DNA of 14,049 bases, taken from the NCBI GenBank assembly GCA_900757235.1, contig CAAENB010000151.1:1-14049 (forward strand), in the 5' to 3' direction. The stretch is from an uncultured Collinsella sp. GTDB lineage: Bacteria > Actinomycetota > Coriobacteriia > Coriobacteriales > Coriobacteriaceae. This document shows positions 1 to 7,432 of the stretch, one piece after another (the stretch's first letter is position 1; each line of letters opens with the position of its first letter). The translations under genes were made by a program, and so were the position numbers. Below the pieces are notes generated by a model. The model was given only the letters and a program-made list of their open reading frames with translations. It was not told where the DNA came from and made no database searches.

Positions 1-45
1 GCAAGAAGCCCTCGCCGCACGAAGTGCGCAGCGAGGGCTTCTTGC
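1..45 (-). terminator. Long hairpin, probable terminator of ppc
   Basis: A perfect 15-bp inverted repeat (positions 1-15 and 31-45) encloses a second 5-bp stem, CGCAC/GTGCG, with a GAA loop. It lies about 60 bp past the ppc stop codon in the direction of ppc transcription, so it is probably the ppc terminator. The T-tract expected on the minus strand would lie just outside the window and cannot be seen. On the plus strand no T-run follows. It could instead be a bidirectional terminator shared with a convergent gene to the left. Confidence 0.55.
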
Positions 46-107
46 ATGTCCGAGGACGTGCCTAAAAGTAAGCTGATGGCGGGCCCGGACGACTACAGGG
101 CTATCGA

Positions 108-2921
108 TTACCCCGTGTTCTGCAATCCTGCCGAGACGCCGGTCACAGTCGAAAGAATCAGGCTCATGTACTCGGCCTTCTTCTCCTCGGCCATCTCGTC
201 CTGGTTCATACGCACCTCGCGAAGGGCGCGAACCTGGGCGATGGATAGGGCGTCAACATAGGGGTTACGCACGCGGACGGCGCAGCCGAGCACGCGACGA
301 CGCTGCAGCGGCCATTCATCACCGACGATGGCAAGGACCCACTTACGGGTGAGCTGCATCTCGGTAAAGACCTTCTCGGACAGATCCTGGCGATCGCCCA
401 GGTGCAGATACATCTTGGCGATGCGCTGGTCGGTCTTGGCGATCGACATCTCGATGTTGTCGATAAAGGTGCGGAAGAACGGCCACTCCTGGTAGGCAGC
501 CTTAAGCTGGTCAAGGTCGCCAAACTGCTCGCAGGCGGTGCCCAGGCCGTACCAAGCGGCCAGGTTAATGCGCGCCTGGCTCCAGCTGAAGATCCACGGA
601 ATGGTACGCAGGTCGTCGAGCGACTTGGCACCCAAACCGCGCTTGGCGGGACGCGAGCCGATCGGCAGCAGACCGACCTCGGTCAGCGGCGTCACGGTCG
701 AGAACCACGGTGTAAAGTCCTCGGTGTTCAGCAGGTCCAGATAGCGCTCGTGGCTTGCGGCATTGAGCTTCTCGGCCATATCCCAGAACTTCTGCGTGGT
801 CTCGGTGTTGGTCTTCTCGACGCTCGGGGCCGACTGCAAAAGCGTTGCGGCGGCAACGGACTCAACATGGCGCTGAGCCAGCGTGCGGTTGCCGTAACGG
901 GCAAAGATGACCTCGCCCTGCTCGGTGAGCTTAAAGAAGCAGTTGACCGAACCCTTGGGCTGCGCCAGCACGGCCTTGTTGGCCGGACCGCCGCCACGGC
1001 CCACGGCACCGCCGCGACCGTGCATGAGCACCAGGTCGATATCGTTCTTCTCGGCCCACTTGGCAATGCGCTCCTGCGCGGAGTGCAGAGCGAGCATGGC
1101 CGTGGTAGGACCGGCATCCTTGGAGGAGTCGGAATAGCCCAGCATGACCTCCATGCGGCGGTTGGTCTGGGCAAGGCGCTTCTGCACCACGGGCAGCGTA
1201 AGCATCTGGTCGAGCACGTCGACGCAGCCCTCGAGGTCCTCGAGCTGCTCAAACAGCGGGATCACGTCGAGCTCGGGGACATCCTCCTCGTGTGCGAAGG
1301 ACAGGTGGGCAAGCTCGAAGACGTCGGCCACATGCTGGGCGCTCTTGGTGAACGAGATGATGTAGCGGTGCGCCATCTTCTTGCCGTAGCGCTTTTGGAT
1401 GGAACCGATGGCACGGAAGGTATCGATGACCTCGCGCGTCATGGGCTGCAGGTCGCCATGGATACCGTTCTCGTGGATATCCTTGAGGGCGCGGGCGTGC
1501 ACCACGGAGTGCTGACGGAACTCCATCTCGACCATGTGGAAGCCGAAGGACTCGACCTGCCAGATGATGGTCTGGACCGGGCCGTAGGCGGCACGGACGG
1601 CACCGCAGGCGGCCAGCGAGCGCTGGACGACGCGCAGGTCCTCCAGGAACTCATCGGCGCTGTGGTACATGGTGTCGGTGATACGACGCACGGTGGCGTT
1701 CAGACGGTCAGCCATGACGAGCATGACGGCGCGATGCGGCTCGTGCTCGGAGATCAGCTCGGCGCGGGCCGTGTACCGAGGGCTCATCTCGACCTGATGG
1801 TTCCACAGGTTGATGAGTTCAGCAGAAGGCTTGCTGTAGGTGGCCTCGAGCGTGAGGTTGCGGCCGATGCGGCGGCACTTGTCCTCGAGCTTAAGCACCA
1901 TGTGAGTGAAGTACTTGGCGGCGACCTCACGGCTCACCTTGGCGGTGACGTTGGGGTTACCGTCGCGGTCGGAACCGATCCAGCTGCCGGGATGGAAGAA
2001 CGCCGGGCACAGCGGCGGCACGGAACCGGCCTTGTCGCCCAGCACCCAGTCGTCAAAGCGACGATAGATGACGGGGATGACGTCGAACAGCGTGTTATCG
2101 AAGATGTCGATGATGGTATCGGCTTCCTCGACCGGCGTGGGCTTCTTGAGCGCGATGGGGCTCGTACGCACCAGGGCGTCGATCTCCTGCAGCATATGGC
2201 GCTCGTTCTCCACCAGGTCGGAGCCGCCCAGACGCGGACGCTCCTCCAGCAGATTGGAGATACGGCGAATCTTGCCCTCGACGGCCTTGCGACGGGCCTC
2301 GGTGGGATGTGCGGTAAAGACAGGGTGGAACTCGAGCTTGCCGAGCAGCTCGTTGGCGCCCTCGACACCCATCTCGTTTACCAACTGGTGATAGGCGACG
2401 GTGAGCTCGTTGGCGGGATCGACCTCGGTATCGGTCGATGCGCCGGCCTCGCGCTCGCGCAGCTGCGCCACACGGTAGTTCTCCTCCGACAGGTTTGCCA
2501 GGTGGAAGAAGCTCGTAAAGGCACGAACGATGACCTGCTGCTTATCGAGCGGCAGACTGTCGATCAGATCGACGACCTCACGGAATGCCACGGCGGTGGA
2601 CTCGTCGGCGGTGGGCACGCCCTGCTCGTCGACGGCCTCGTCGGCAGCGCGGGTACCGGGGTTGCCGGCATTGGCCACAATCTCGGCCGACAGGATCTTG
2701 TCGAACAGGTCCGCGATCTCAGGATCATACTCGCTAAGCACACGACGCTCCAGGCGCAGGAACAGCGCCAGATTGTCGCGCAGCTCCTCGGGGATCTCGA
2801 TCTCGGCGAGACGCTCCCTGGACTCGGCATTCGAGCCGATTCGGTTAACGAGGCGGTTGACCACGGCAGCGACGCGCGCCGCGGCTTCGGGTACAGACTG
2901 GTTGCTTAGGTTCTCAGCCAC
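108..2921 (-). CDS. ppc: Phosphoenolpyruvate carboxylase
   Basis: This cytosolic enzyme converts phosphoenolpyruvate and bicarbonate to oxaloacetate and phosphate, refilling the C4-acid pool for amino-acid synthesis and fermentation. At about 937 residues it has normal bacterial length. Hallmarks are all present (numbered from the upstream ATG, four residues more than from the GTG): the catalytic-histidine motif FTAHPTEARR (His209), GSDRDGNPN (320-328), LGYSDSSKDAG (598-608, catalytic Lys605), the glycine-rich loop HGRGGAVGRGGG (from His638), and the C-terminal QNTG that closes over the active site. The start is ambiguous. ATG at 2933 has AGGAGG only one base away, too close to work well. GTG at 2921 has GGGAGG four bases upstream and gives the natural N-terminus (M)AENLSNQ, so I prefer it. 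It is monocistronic, with its own promoter and probable terminator. Function is very secure; the exact start is not. Confidence 0.97.
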   Translation of the reverse strand: MAENLSNQSVPEAAARVAAVVNRLVNRIGSNAESRERLAEIEIPEELRDNLALFLRLERRVLSEYDPEIADLFDKILSAEIVANAGNPGTRAADEAVDEQGVPTADESTAVAFREVVDLIDSLPLDKQQVIVRAFTSFFHLANLSEENYRVAQLREREAGASTDTEVDPANELTVAYHQLVNEMGVEGANELLGKLEFHPVFTAHPTEARRKAVEGKIRRISNLLEERPRLGGSDLVENERHMLQEIDALVRTSPIALKKPTPVEEADTIIDIFDNTLFDVIPVIYRRFDDWVLGDKAGSVPPLCPAFFHPGSWIGSDRDGNPNVTAKVSREVAAKYFTHMVLKLEDKCRRIGRNLTLEATYSKPSAELINLWNHQVEMSPRYTARAELISEHEPHRAVMLVMADRLNATVRRITDTMYHSADEFLEDLRVVQRSLAACGAVRAAYGPVQTIIWQVESFGFHMVEMEFRQHSVVHARALKDIHENGIHGDLQPMTREVIDTFRAIGSIQKRYGKKMAHRYIISFTKSAQHVADVFELAHLSFAHEEDVPELDVIPLFEQLEDLEGCVDVLDQMLTLPVVQKRLAQTNRRMEVMLGYSDSSKDAGPTTAMLALHSAQERIAKWAEKNDIDLVLMHGRGGAVGRGGGPANKAVLAQPKGSVNCFFKLTEQGEVIFARYGNRTLAQRHVESVAAATLLQSAPSVEKTNTETTQKFWDMAEKLNAASHERYLDLLNTEDFTPWFSTVTPLTEVGLLPIGSRPAKRGLGAKSLDDLRTIPWIFSWSQARINLAAWYGLGTACEQFGDLDQLKAAYQEWPFFRTFIDNIEMSIAKTDQRIAKMYLHLGDRQDLSEKVFTEMQLTRKWVLAIVGDEWPLQRRRVLGCAVRVRNPYVDALSIAQVRALREVRMNQDEMAEEKKAEYMSLILSTVTGVSAGLQNTG

Positions 2922-2965
2922 GTTTCCTCCCATTCCTCCTTCTATGCACGTAACATGCGGTATTC

Positions 2966-2971
2966 ATTATA
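2966..2971 (-). promoter_or_regulatory. -10 box of the ppc promoter
   Basis: A perfect TATAAT on the minus strand lies about 45 bp before the ppc start, preceded by CGCC. The sequence 17-18 bp upstream (GTCGAA or TGTCGA, about 2989-2995) is a poor -35 match, which would fit a promoter that needs an activator. The inverted repeat at 2982-3025 covers that -35 region. Confidence 0.6.
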
Positions 2972-2981
2972 GGCGCTTGAG

Positions 2982-3025
2982 AAATACTTTCGACACTGAT
3001 TGCGCTTTACCACACAAAAGTATTT
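2982..3025. promoter_or_regulatory. Inverted repeat over the ppc -35 region, candidate operator
   Basis: AAATACTTT (2982-2990) and AAAGTATTT (3017-3025) are exact reverse complements separated by 26 bp, so the arm centres are 35 bp apart. The proximal arm abuts and partly covers the -35 region of the ppc promoter and the distal arm lies upstream of it. This layout suits a dimeric regulator or two bound dimers. The region is AT-rich, so chance cannot be excluded. No matching regulator gene is in the window. Confidence 0.35.
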
Positions 3026-3085
3026 TCTGCATTGCAAGGGTTTTTGCTCTAAATGGTCGTATTTCTCGGTGGACGGCATACACAA

Positions 3086-3121
3086 ACGGGGGCATTCCGC
3101 ATAAATGCGAAACACCCCCGT
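3086..3121 (-). terminator. Probable terminator of hisS
   Basis: ACGGGGG (3086-3092) pairs with CCCCCGT (3115-3121), and an inner CGCA/TGCG stem extends the hairpin. On the minus strand it is followed by TTTGTGT, a short and impure T-tract. It lies about 58 bp past the hisS stop codon and upstream of the ppc promoter, which supports separate transcription of hisS and ppc, possibly with some read-through. Confidence 0.6.
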
Positions 3122-3178
3122 AACAATCGCTCGCAATGGACCGGACACTCAAGCGGGTCCGCAGCTCAAAAAGATGCG

Positions 3179-4492
3179 CTACAGGCGCTCGCGAACCGCC
3201 TCGACAACGTTGGTCAGATCGACCAGTACCTCGTCATGACTCTCCATGTCGCGCACCTTGACCTTGCCGACGGCAAGCTCGTCGCCACCCAGGACCAAAA
3301 TGAGCTTGGCGCCCACCTTATCGGCCTGCTTAAACTGGGCCTTGAGCGAACGACCCTGGTAGTCGGCCTCGGTCACGATGCCTGCGGCGCGAAGCTCCTG
3401 CGTGATGGCAAAGACGTTCTGGCGCAGCTCCATGCCGGCATTGGCGACGTAGACACACGGGGCCTCCTCGGCACCCAGATCGCTGCCAAAAGCTTGCAGG
3501 GCCAGCAGGGCGCGCTCAAAACCGACGGCGAAGCCGACGCCGGCCGTAGGCTTGCCACCCTCGAGCTCGACCAGGCCGTCGTAGCGGCCGCCGCCACCGA
3601 TGGAGCCGACGCCGGCACCGGGAGCCTCGACCTCAAAGACGGTGCGGGTGTAGTAGTCCAGACCACGCACCAGGGTTGGATCCTCAACATACTCGATACC
3701 GGCGGCATCCAGATAGCGCTTGACCTGCTCGTAGTGCTCGCGGCACTCGTCGCACAGGTTGTCGCCCATCAGCGGCGCGTCGGCCATGATCTCGCGGCAG
3801 TGGTCGTTCTTGCAGTCAAAGGCACGCAGCGGGTTGAGCTCGGCGCGCTCGCGGCACTCGTCGCACATCTCGTCGGCGTGATCGAGGATAAACTGTTTGA
3901 CCTGCTCGCGGTAAGCCGGACGGCACTGGGCGTCACCCATCGAGTTGATGAGCAGACGGAGCTTGGAAAGGTCGAAGCCCAGGCGCTTGTAGAACTCCAT
4001 GAGCATGATGATGCACTCGGCGTCTGCCGCCGGATCGGGAGCGCCGAGCCACTCGATGCCCACCTGATGGAACTGGCGCAGGCGGCCCTTCTGGGGACGC
4101 TCGCCGCGGAACATGGCCTCGGCGTAGTACGCCTTAAACGGCGTGGAGCCCTGAGGCACCAGGTTGTTCTCCACGACGGCGCGCACCACACCGGCCGTGC
4201 CCTCGGGACGAAGCGCCAGGCGCTGCTTGGGCTTGAGCTTGGTATCGGTGCCCTCGGCAAAGACGCGCTCCAGGTTGGCGCCGCTAAAGACGCGGAACAT
4301 CTCCTTGCGAACGACGTCGGTCGACTGGCCGATGCCGTGGACAAAAACGTCCACCTGCTCGATCGCGGGCGTCTCGATGGGCTTAAAGCCAAACGGCTCG
4401 AACACGCCGGCAGCAATCTGCTGCATCTTTTGCCAGGCGCGCATCTCGGCGCCGATAAGGTCGCGGGTTCCCTCCGCCTTCTGTGCCTGCAT
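3179..4492 (-). CDS. hisS: Histidyl-tRNA synthetase
   Basis: This class II aminoacyl-tRNA synthetase activates histidine with ATP and charges tRNA-His in the cytosol. The 437-residue length is typical of a bacterial HisRS homodimer. From the N-terminus: the GTRD start segment of motif 1, LRPEGTAG (about 94-101), motif 2 FRGERPQKGRLRQFHQ with Arg129 (from about 128), the histidine-specific segment LVRGLDYYTR (274-283, with the family's catalytic Arg at 276), GGGGRYDGL of the histidine pocket (299-307), motif 3 around GFAVGFERALLAL, and an anticodon-binding domain over about the last 100 residues. Retention of LVRGLDYY and of the anticodon domain separates it from the HisZ paralogue. The reading frame also opens at a TTG (4498), but AAAGGTG sits seven bases before the ATG at 4492, so that start is chosen. 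It has its own -10 box and a 5' leader of only about 35 nt, too short for a T-box. Confidence 0.97.
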   Translation of the reverse strand: MQAQKAEGTRDLIGAEMRAWQKMQQIAAGVFEPFGFKPIETPAIEQVDVFVHGIGQSTDVVRKEMFRVFSGANLERVFAEGTDTKLKPKQRLALRPEGTAGVVRAVVENNLVPQGSTPFKAYYAEAMFRGERPQKGRLRQFHQVGIEWLGAPDPAADAECIIMLMEFYKRLGFDLSKLRLLINSMGDAQCRPAYREQVKQFILDHADEMCDECRERAELNPLRAFDCKNDHCREIMADAPLMGDNLCDECREHYEQVKRYLDAAGIEYVEDPTLVRGLDYYTRTVFEVEAPGAGVGSIGGGGRYDGLVELEGGKPTAGVGFAVGFERALLALQAFGSDLGAEEAPCVYVANAGMELRQNVFAITQELRAAGIVTEADYQGRSLKAQFKQADKVGAKLILVLGGDELAVGKVKVRDMESHDEVLVDLTNVVEAVRERL

Positions 4493-4534
4493 GGGCAAAC
4501 ACCTTTCTTTTGTATCGCGTCATAGGTAGTGAAC

Positions 4535-4540
4535 ATTATA
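4535..4540 (-). promoter_or_regulatory. -10 box of the hisS promoter
   Basis: A perfect TATAAT on the minus strand lies 42 bp before the hisS ATG. The position expected for a -35 box (about 4558-4563) is GC-only sequence in the base of the 4555-4620 hairpin and does not resemble TTGACA. The hairpin therefore abuts, and may influence, this promoter. Confidence 0.5.
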
Positions 4541-4554
4541 CGGCACAAAGCAGC

Positions 4555-4620
4555 AACGCGGCGGCATGTCTGACCGAACGAGGGTATGGGGACTCGTTCG
4601 GCCAGACGCACCGCCGCGGT
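4555..4620. repeat. Long hairpin 1 of three between the MFS gene and hisS
   Basis: Arms 4555-4582 and 4593-4620 are complementary at 23 of 28 positions, with an unbroken core CCGAACGAG/CTCGTTCGG and a 10-nt loop. Several mismatched positions are purine-purine or pyrimidine-pyrimidine changes that allow G-U pairs in one RNA strand. The loop edge contains GGGGAC, the same core found in the repeats at 4624-4687 and 13872-13927. On the minus strand no proper T-tract follows, so it is not a standard terminator, though a stem this long could stall or protect MFS transcripts. Confidence 0.7.
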
Positions 4621-4623
4621 TTG

Positions 4624-4687
4624 TGATCCCTTTTCCTCCGTCCCCTTCGGATCACGTGATCCCTTGGGGACGGAGGAAAAGGGGTCA
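4624..4687. repeat. REPIN-like repeat: two inverted copies of a 31-bp unit
   Basis: Two 31-bp units, 4624-4654 and 4657-4687, face each other across the dinucleotide CG and match at 27 of 31 positions after inversion. Each unit has its own short inverted ends (TGATCC/GGATCA type) and an off-centre GGGGACG core. The junction forms a perfect 14-bp palindrome, GGATCACGTGATCC (4649-4662). The outer arms pair over about 22 bp. This is the architecture of REP doublets (REPINs), which RAYT-family Y1 transposases mobilise in other bacteria. No such transposase is in the window, so that link is inferred. Confidence 0.7.
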
Positions 4688-4698
4688 TTTCGTAGACC

Positions 4699-4760
4699 CG
4701 TGGCTGCCCTGGAAACCGAATGACGGTACGAGCATCCATTCGGCTTCCAAGGCAGCCACG
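4699..4760. repeat. Long hairpin 3 of three between the MFS gene and hisS
   Basis: Arms 4699-4722 and 4737-4760 pair at 22 of 24 positions around a 14-nt loop. It begins 36 bp after the MFS stop codon and may protect or end that transcript, but there is no T-tract on the minus strand. It lacks the GGGGACG core of the neighbouring repeat, so it is probably a different element. Apart from the three hairpins, the hisS -10 box and the leader, I see nothing else in the 4493-4795 gap. Confidence 0.65.
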
Positions 4761-4795
4761 AGCAGAACAGACAAACAGGAATAGGCGGCGACCCG

Positions 4796-6100
4796 CTACT
4801 CCCCCGCCACGCTTGCGCGCAGCTTGGCGGCGATGGGCTCCGAGGCCAGCAGGAATACGAGCATGACCACAGAACACACCAGGCACACGATCCAGGTGCT
4901 CGCAAAGGAGCCCGTGGCATCGAACAGCACGCCCGAGACAATGGCGCCCACGGTGCCGCCGACCATCTCGAGCGAGGTGATGGTGCCCGTGACCTTGCCG
5001 AGGTCGGCCATGCCAAACTGCTTGGACGCGGCGATGGTAGGCGTGATGGTGCCCATGCACGTTCCGATACCAAAGCTCACAGCGGCGACAATAGGACCGA
5101 GGTCCGTCGTCGGGAAGCACAGCGCCACGCAGGCGATAATGCACGCAACGGAGCCAAGGATATTGCCAAAGCGCAGGCCAAAGCGGTCATAGATCGCACC
5201 GAGCGAAATTTTGGCGATAACGACGGTGACCATGTAGGCCGAAAGCACGGTACCTGCCCACATAGGATCGTGGCCGCCCGTGACGATCTTGGCGCCGTTG
5301 ACGGTAACACTCGTCATGTTGGTGACTTGGTTGGGCAGGATGGCGCCATTGACCAAGCCCATAAAGAGGAAGGCGACGACAAGCAGCCAAAACGCCGGGC
5401 TCTTCTTGATACGAGACCAGCCGACGCTAACCTCGGGCGCCGTGTGCTCATCCTTATCGCCCGCGGTGGAAACAGACGGATCGCCCGGGTTCTCGCCGAG
5501 CGGCTTCAGGCCAATCTCGGAAGGTTTGGTGCGGAAGGAGTAGGCCGTGATGGGCAGTGCCGCCACAATGCAGACGGCAGCGAGTACCAGGAACGCAGAG
5601 CGCCAGCCAACACTCACGATAAGCGAGCTCACGATCGGCGAGAGAATAGCTCCGCCAAAGCCCGAACCCGAAAGTGCGATGGAAATGGCAAGGCCGCGTT
5701 TGGCGGTAAACCAGTTGGCGGTCACCAGGCTAATGAGCAGACGGGTCGAGGCCACAGCGAAGCAGCCCGAAACGGCAAAAAGCACGTAGACCTGCCAAAG
5801 CTCACCCACGAAGCTCATGCCCGCGAGCACCGCCGAGGTAGCGATAACGGTGAGCGAGCCCAATACGCGGCCACTCACCTTATCGGCAACATGGCCGATA
5901 ACGAGCGAACCCACGACGCTTACCACGGTGGAGATAGCGTTGGAGACGTTGTACTGGGCAAGCGTAATCCCGAGGTCGCTTACGATGAGCGGCTGGAACA
6001 GGCTCATGCAGTTAACGAAAATGGTGTAGCACGTGGCCATGATGACAAAGCCGGAGGCCACCACGAACCAGCCAGGGAAAAATTTACGTTGCTGGGACAT
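4796..6100 (-). CDS. MFS transporter, OFA/monocarboxylate-like
   Basis: This is a 434-residue integral membrane protein of the major facilitator superfamily with twelve predicted membrane segments. The first is at about residues 11-32. Motif A between helices 2 and 3 reads GHVADKVSGR (69-78). The stretch WFTAKRGLAIS (130-140), followed by a glycine-rich helix, and the loop starting KPSEIGLKP (192-200) resemble oxalate/formate antiporter-like and bacterial monocarboxylate porters. A hydrophilic central loop (about 190-233) separates the two six-helix halves. The ATG at 6100 has AAGGAG six to seven bases upstream. That ribosome site overlaps the last codons and stop of the amidohydrolase gene, leaving a 3-bp gap and implying translational coupling. 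From this pairing I infer that it imports the substrate, or exports a product, of the hydrolase. The family is sure; the substrate is unknown, probably an organic anion or acylated amino acid. Confidence 0.88.
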   Translation of the reverse strand: MSQQRKFFPGWFVVASGFVIMATCYTIFVNCMSLFQPLIVSDLGITLAQYNVSNAISTVVSVVGSLVIGHVADKVSGRVLGSLTVIATSAVLAGMSFVGELWQVYVLFAVSGCFAVASTRLLISLVTANWFTAKRGLAISIALSGSGFGGAILSPIVSSLIVSVGWRSAFLVLAAVCIVAALPITAYSFRTKPSEIGLKPLGENPGDPSVSTAGDKDEHTAPEVSVGWSRIKKSPAFWLLVVAFLFMGLVNGAILPNQVTNMTSVTVNGAKIVTGGHDPMWAGTVLSAYMVTVVIAKISLGAIYDRFGLRFGNILGSVACIIACVALCFPTTDLGPIVAAVSFGIGTCMGTITPTIAASKQFGMADLGKVTGTITSLEMVGGTVGAIVSGVLFDATGSFASTWIVCLVCSVVMLVFLLASEPIAAKLRASVAGE

Positions 6101-6103
6101 GGA

Positions 6104-7402
6104 TTACTCCTTGTGGTCCGCAATGTATCCGAGAGCGACGGCGGCATAAGCCGCGGCGCCGAGGGGAAGCTCGGCATCGTTAAAGCGCGCCTTGGGATGA
6201 TGCTGGGCAAAATGCTCGTCCGTATCGGTCACGGCCGCGCCCACCGTAAAGTACGCACTTGGGATCTCGCTCGAGATAAGTGCGAAATCCTCGCTCGCCA
6301 TGGCGTGGAATAGCGGCAGGAAGGCAGCCTTGGGCAGCACCGCGCCCACGTAGCCAAGCGAGGCCTGGGTCATATCGCTGTCGAGCACGAGCGGCGGAAC
6401 GTCCGAAAGCGTCTCGATGGTTGCCGGCGTACGATATGTTGCGGCAACGCCGTTGACGACCTCGGCGATACGCTCCTTGAGATGAGCCATGAGCTCGACA
6501 TCGAAGCCGCGCAGCGTTCCCTCGAGCACGCAGGTGTCGGGAATGACGTTGGCAGCCTGACCGCCGGCAAACTTACCAACGGTAAGTGCAACTTCCTTGG
6601 CCGCCGGCACCTCGCGGGAGATAAGCTCCTGGAGCGCTAGGTGCACATGCACGCCCGCCGTAATGGGGTCGATGCAAATCTCGGGGCTCGAGCCATGGCC
6701 ACCCTTGCCCTGCAGCGTGATGCGGAAACCGTACACGCCCGAGAGCGCCGGACTCCCATAGAGCACTAGGCCGAGCGGCGACTGGCTGTTGACGTGCATG
6801 GCAAAAGTTGCCTGAGGACGCGGGTTCTCGAGCAAGCCGTCGGCGATGGCAGCGCGTGCCCCCTCAAAGGTCTCCTCACCCGGCTGGAACAGCAGTTTGA
6901 CGGTGGCATTGGCGTCGACAAGCTCGGCCTCGCGGGCCTTGAGCAAACGGGCCGCGCCGAGCAGCGCCGTCGCATGCATATCGTGGCCACAAGCGTGCAT
7001 GCAGCCGTTGGTGGATGCAAAGGGCTCGCCCGATTCCTCGGCAACGGGCAGGGCATCCATGTCGCCGCGAAGCATGATAACCGTACCGGCTTGTTCGTCC
7101 GTGCAGACGCCATTGCCCTGGGCCGCGGCGGCACCGGCGCCGACAAGGCCCACAACGCAGGAACCATCGACGAGCGTGGCAAACGGGATGTCCATCTCGG
7201 TCAAGCGCGCTTGGATATACGCAGAGGTCTGTGGGAGGCTATTACCCAGCTCGGGCATCTGGTGTAGATCGTGTCGCCATGCGGCAAGCTCACCGGCAAA
7301 TGCCTGGGCTTCTTTGACTAGGCCATCGCCGATAGCGGTCTGCGCCGCTGTGGTAGCCTGCGGCGCTGGTTGCGGTTGAAGATCGGACAGAGCTGGTGCC
7401 AT
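6104..7402 (-). CDS. M20-family amidohydrolase (N-acyl-amino-acid hydrolase type)
   Basis: This is a predicted cytosolic, two-metal amidohydrolase of peptidase family M20, subgroup M20D (aminoacylase, hippurate and indole-acetyl-amino-acid hydrolases), cleaving an amide bond to an amino acid. It has 432 residues, near the family norm of about 390-440, with an extra ~30-residue Ala/Pro/Gln-rich N-terminus. Visible motifs: LRGDMDALP (111-119, catalytic-region Asp), HACGHDMH (136-143, metal ligands Cys138 and His140), QPGEE (173-177, Glu general base and ligand), AMH (His203, ligand), the dimerisation-domain segment GKGGHGSSP (232-240), and His402 near the C-terminus, likely the last ligand. The start is the ATG at 7402, with GGAGGG five bases upstream; the open frame continues to 7873 only across the neighbouring gene. 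It is first in an operon with the MFS gene. No signal peptide is seen. The natural substrate cannot be told from sequence. Confidence 0.92.
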   Translation of the reverse strand: MAPALSDLQPQPAPQATTAAQTAIGDGLVKEAQAFAGELAAWRHDLHQMPELGNSLPQTSAYIQARLTEMDIPFATLVDGSCVVGLVGAGAAAAQGNGVCTDEQAGTVIMLRGDMDALPVAEESGEPFASTNGCMHACGHDMHATALLGAARLLKAREAELVDANATVKLLFQPGEETFEGARAAIADGLLENPRPQATFAMHVNSQSPLGLVLYGSPALSGVYGFRITLQGKGGHGSSPEICIDPITAGVHVHLALQELISREVPAAKEVALTVGKFAGGQAANVIPDTCVLEGTLRGFDVELMAHLKERIAEVVNGVAATYRTPATIETLSDVPPLVLDSDMTQASLGYVGAVLPKAAFLPLFHAMASEDFALISSEIPSAYFTVGAAVTDTDEHFAQHHPKARFNDAELPLGAAAYAAVALGYIADHKE

Positions 7403-7432
7403 AGATGCCCTCCAGTAACGTTTTTGCAGCAC

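Noticed and set aside
402..2909. Plus-strand open frame of 835 codons opposite ppc
   Set aside because: It is the antisense shadow of a certain gene in high-GC DNA. Its translation is low in complexity, rich in Leu, Val, Gly, Asp and His, and shows no domain. There is no ribosome site at its start.
3053..4525. Plus-strand open frame of 490 codons opposite hisS
   Set aside because: It mirrors hisS codon by codon, has no recognisable motifs, and begins within the hisS terminator region without a promoter or ribosome site.
4493..4540. T-box riboswitch in the hisS leader
   Set aside because: The leader from the TATAAT to the start codon is only about 35 nt, too short for a T-box, and no antiterminator sequence is present.
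4555..4760. Standard Rho-independent terminators for the MFS gene
   Set aside because: The three stems lack a T-tract on the minus strand and are much longer than typical terminators. They may still affect transcript ends, so they are listed as repeats.
4536..5144. Minus-strand open frame across the three hairpins and the MFS 3' end
   Set aside because: Its codons are mostly inverted repeats and an off-frame reading of the MFS gene. The composition is Arg-rich and no homology is recognisable.
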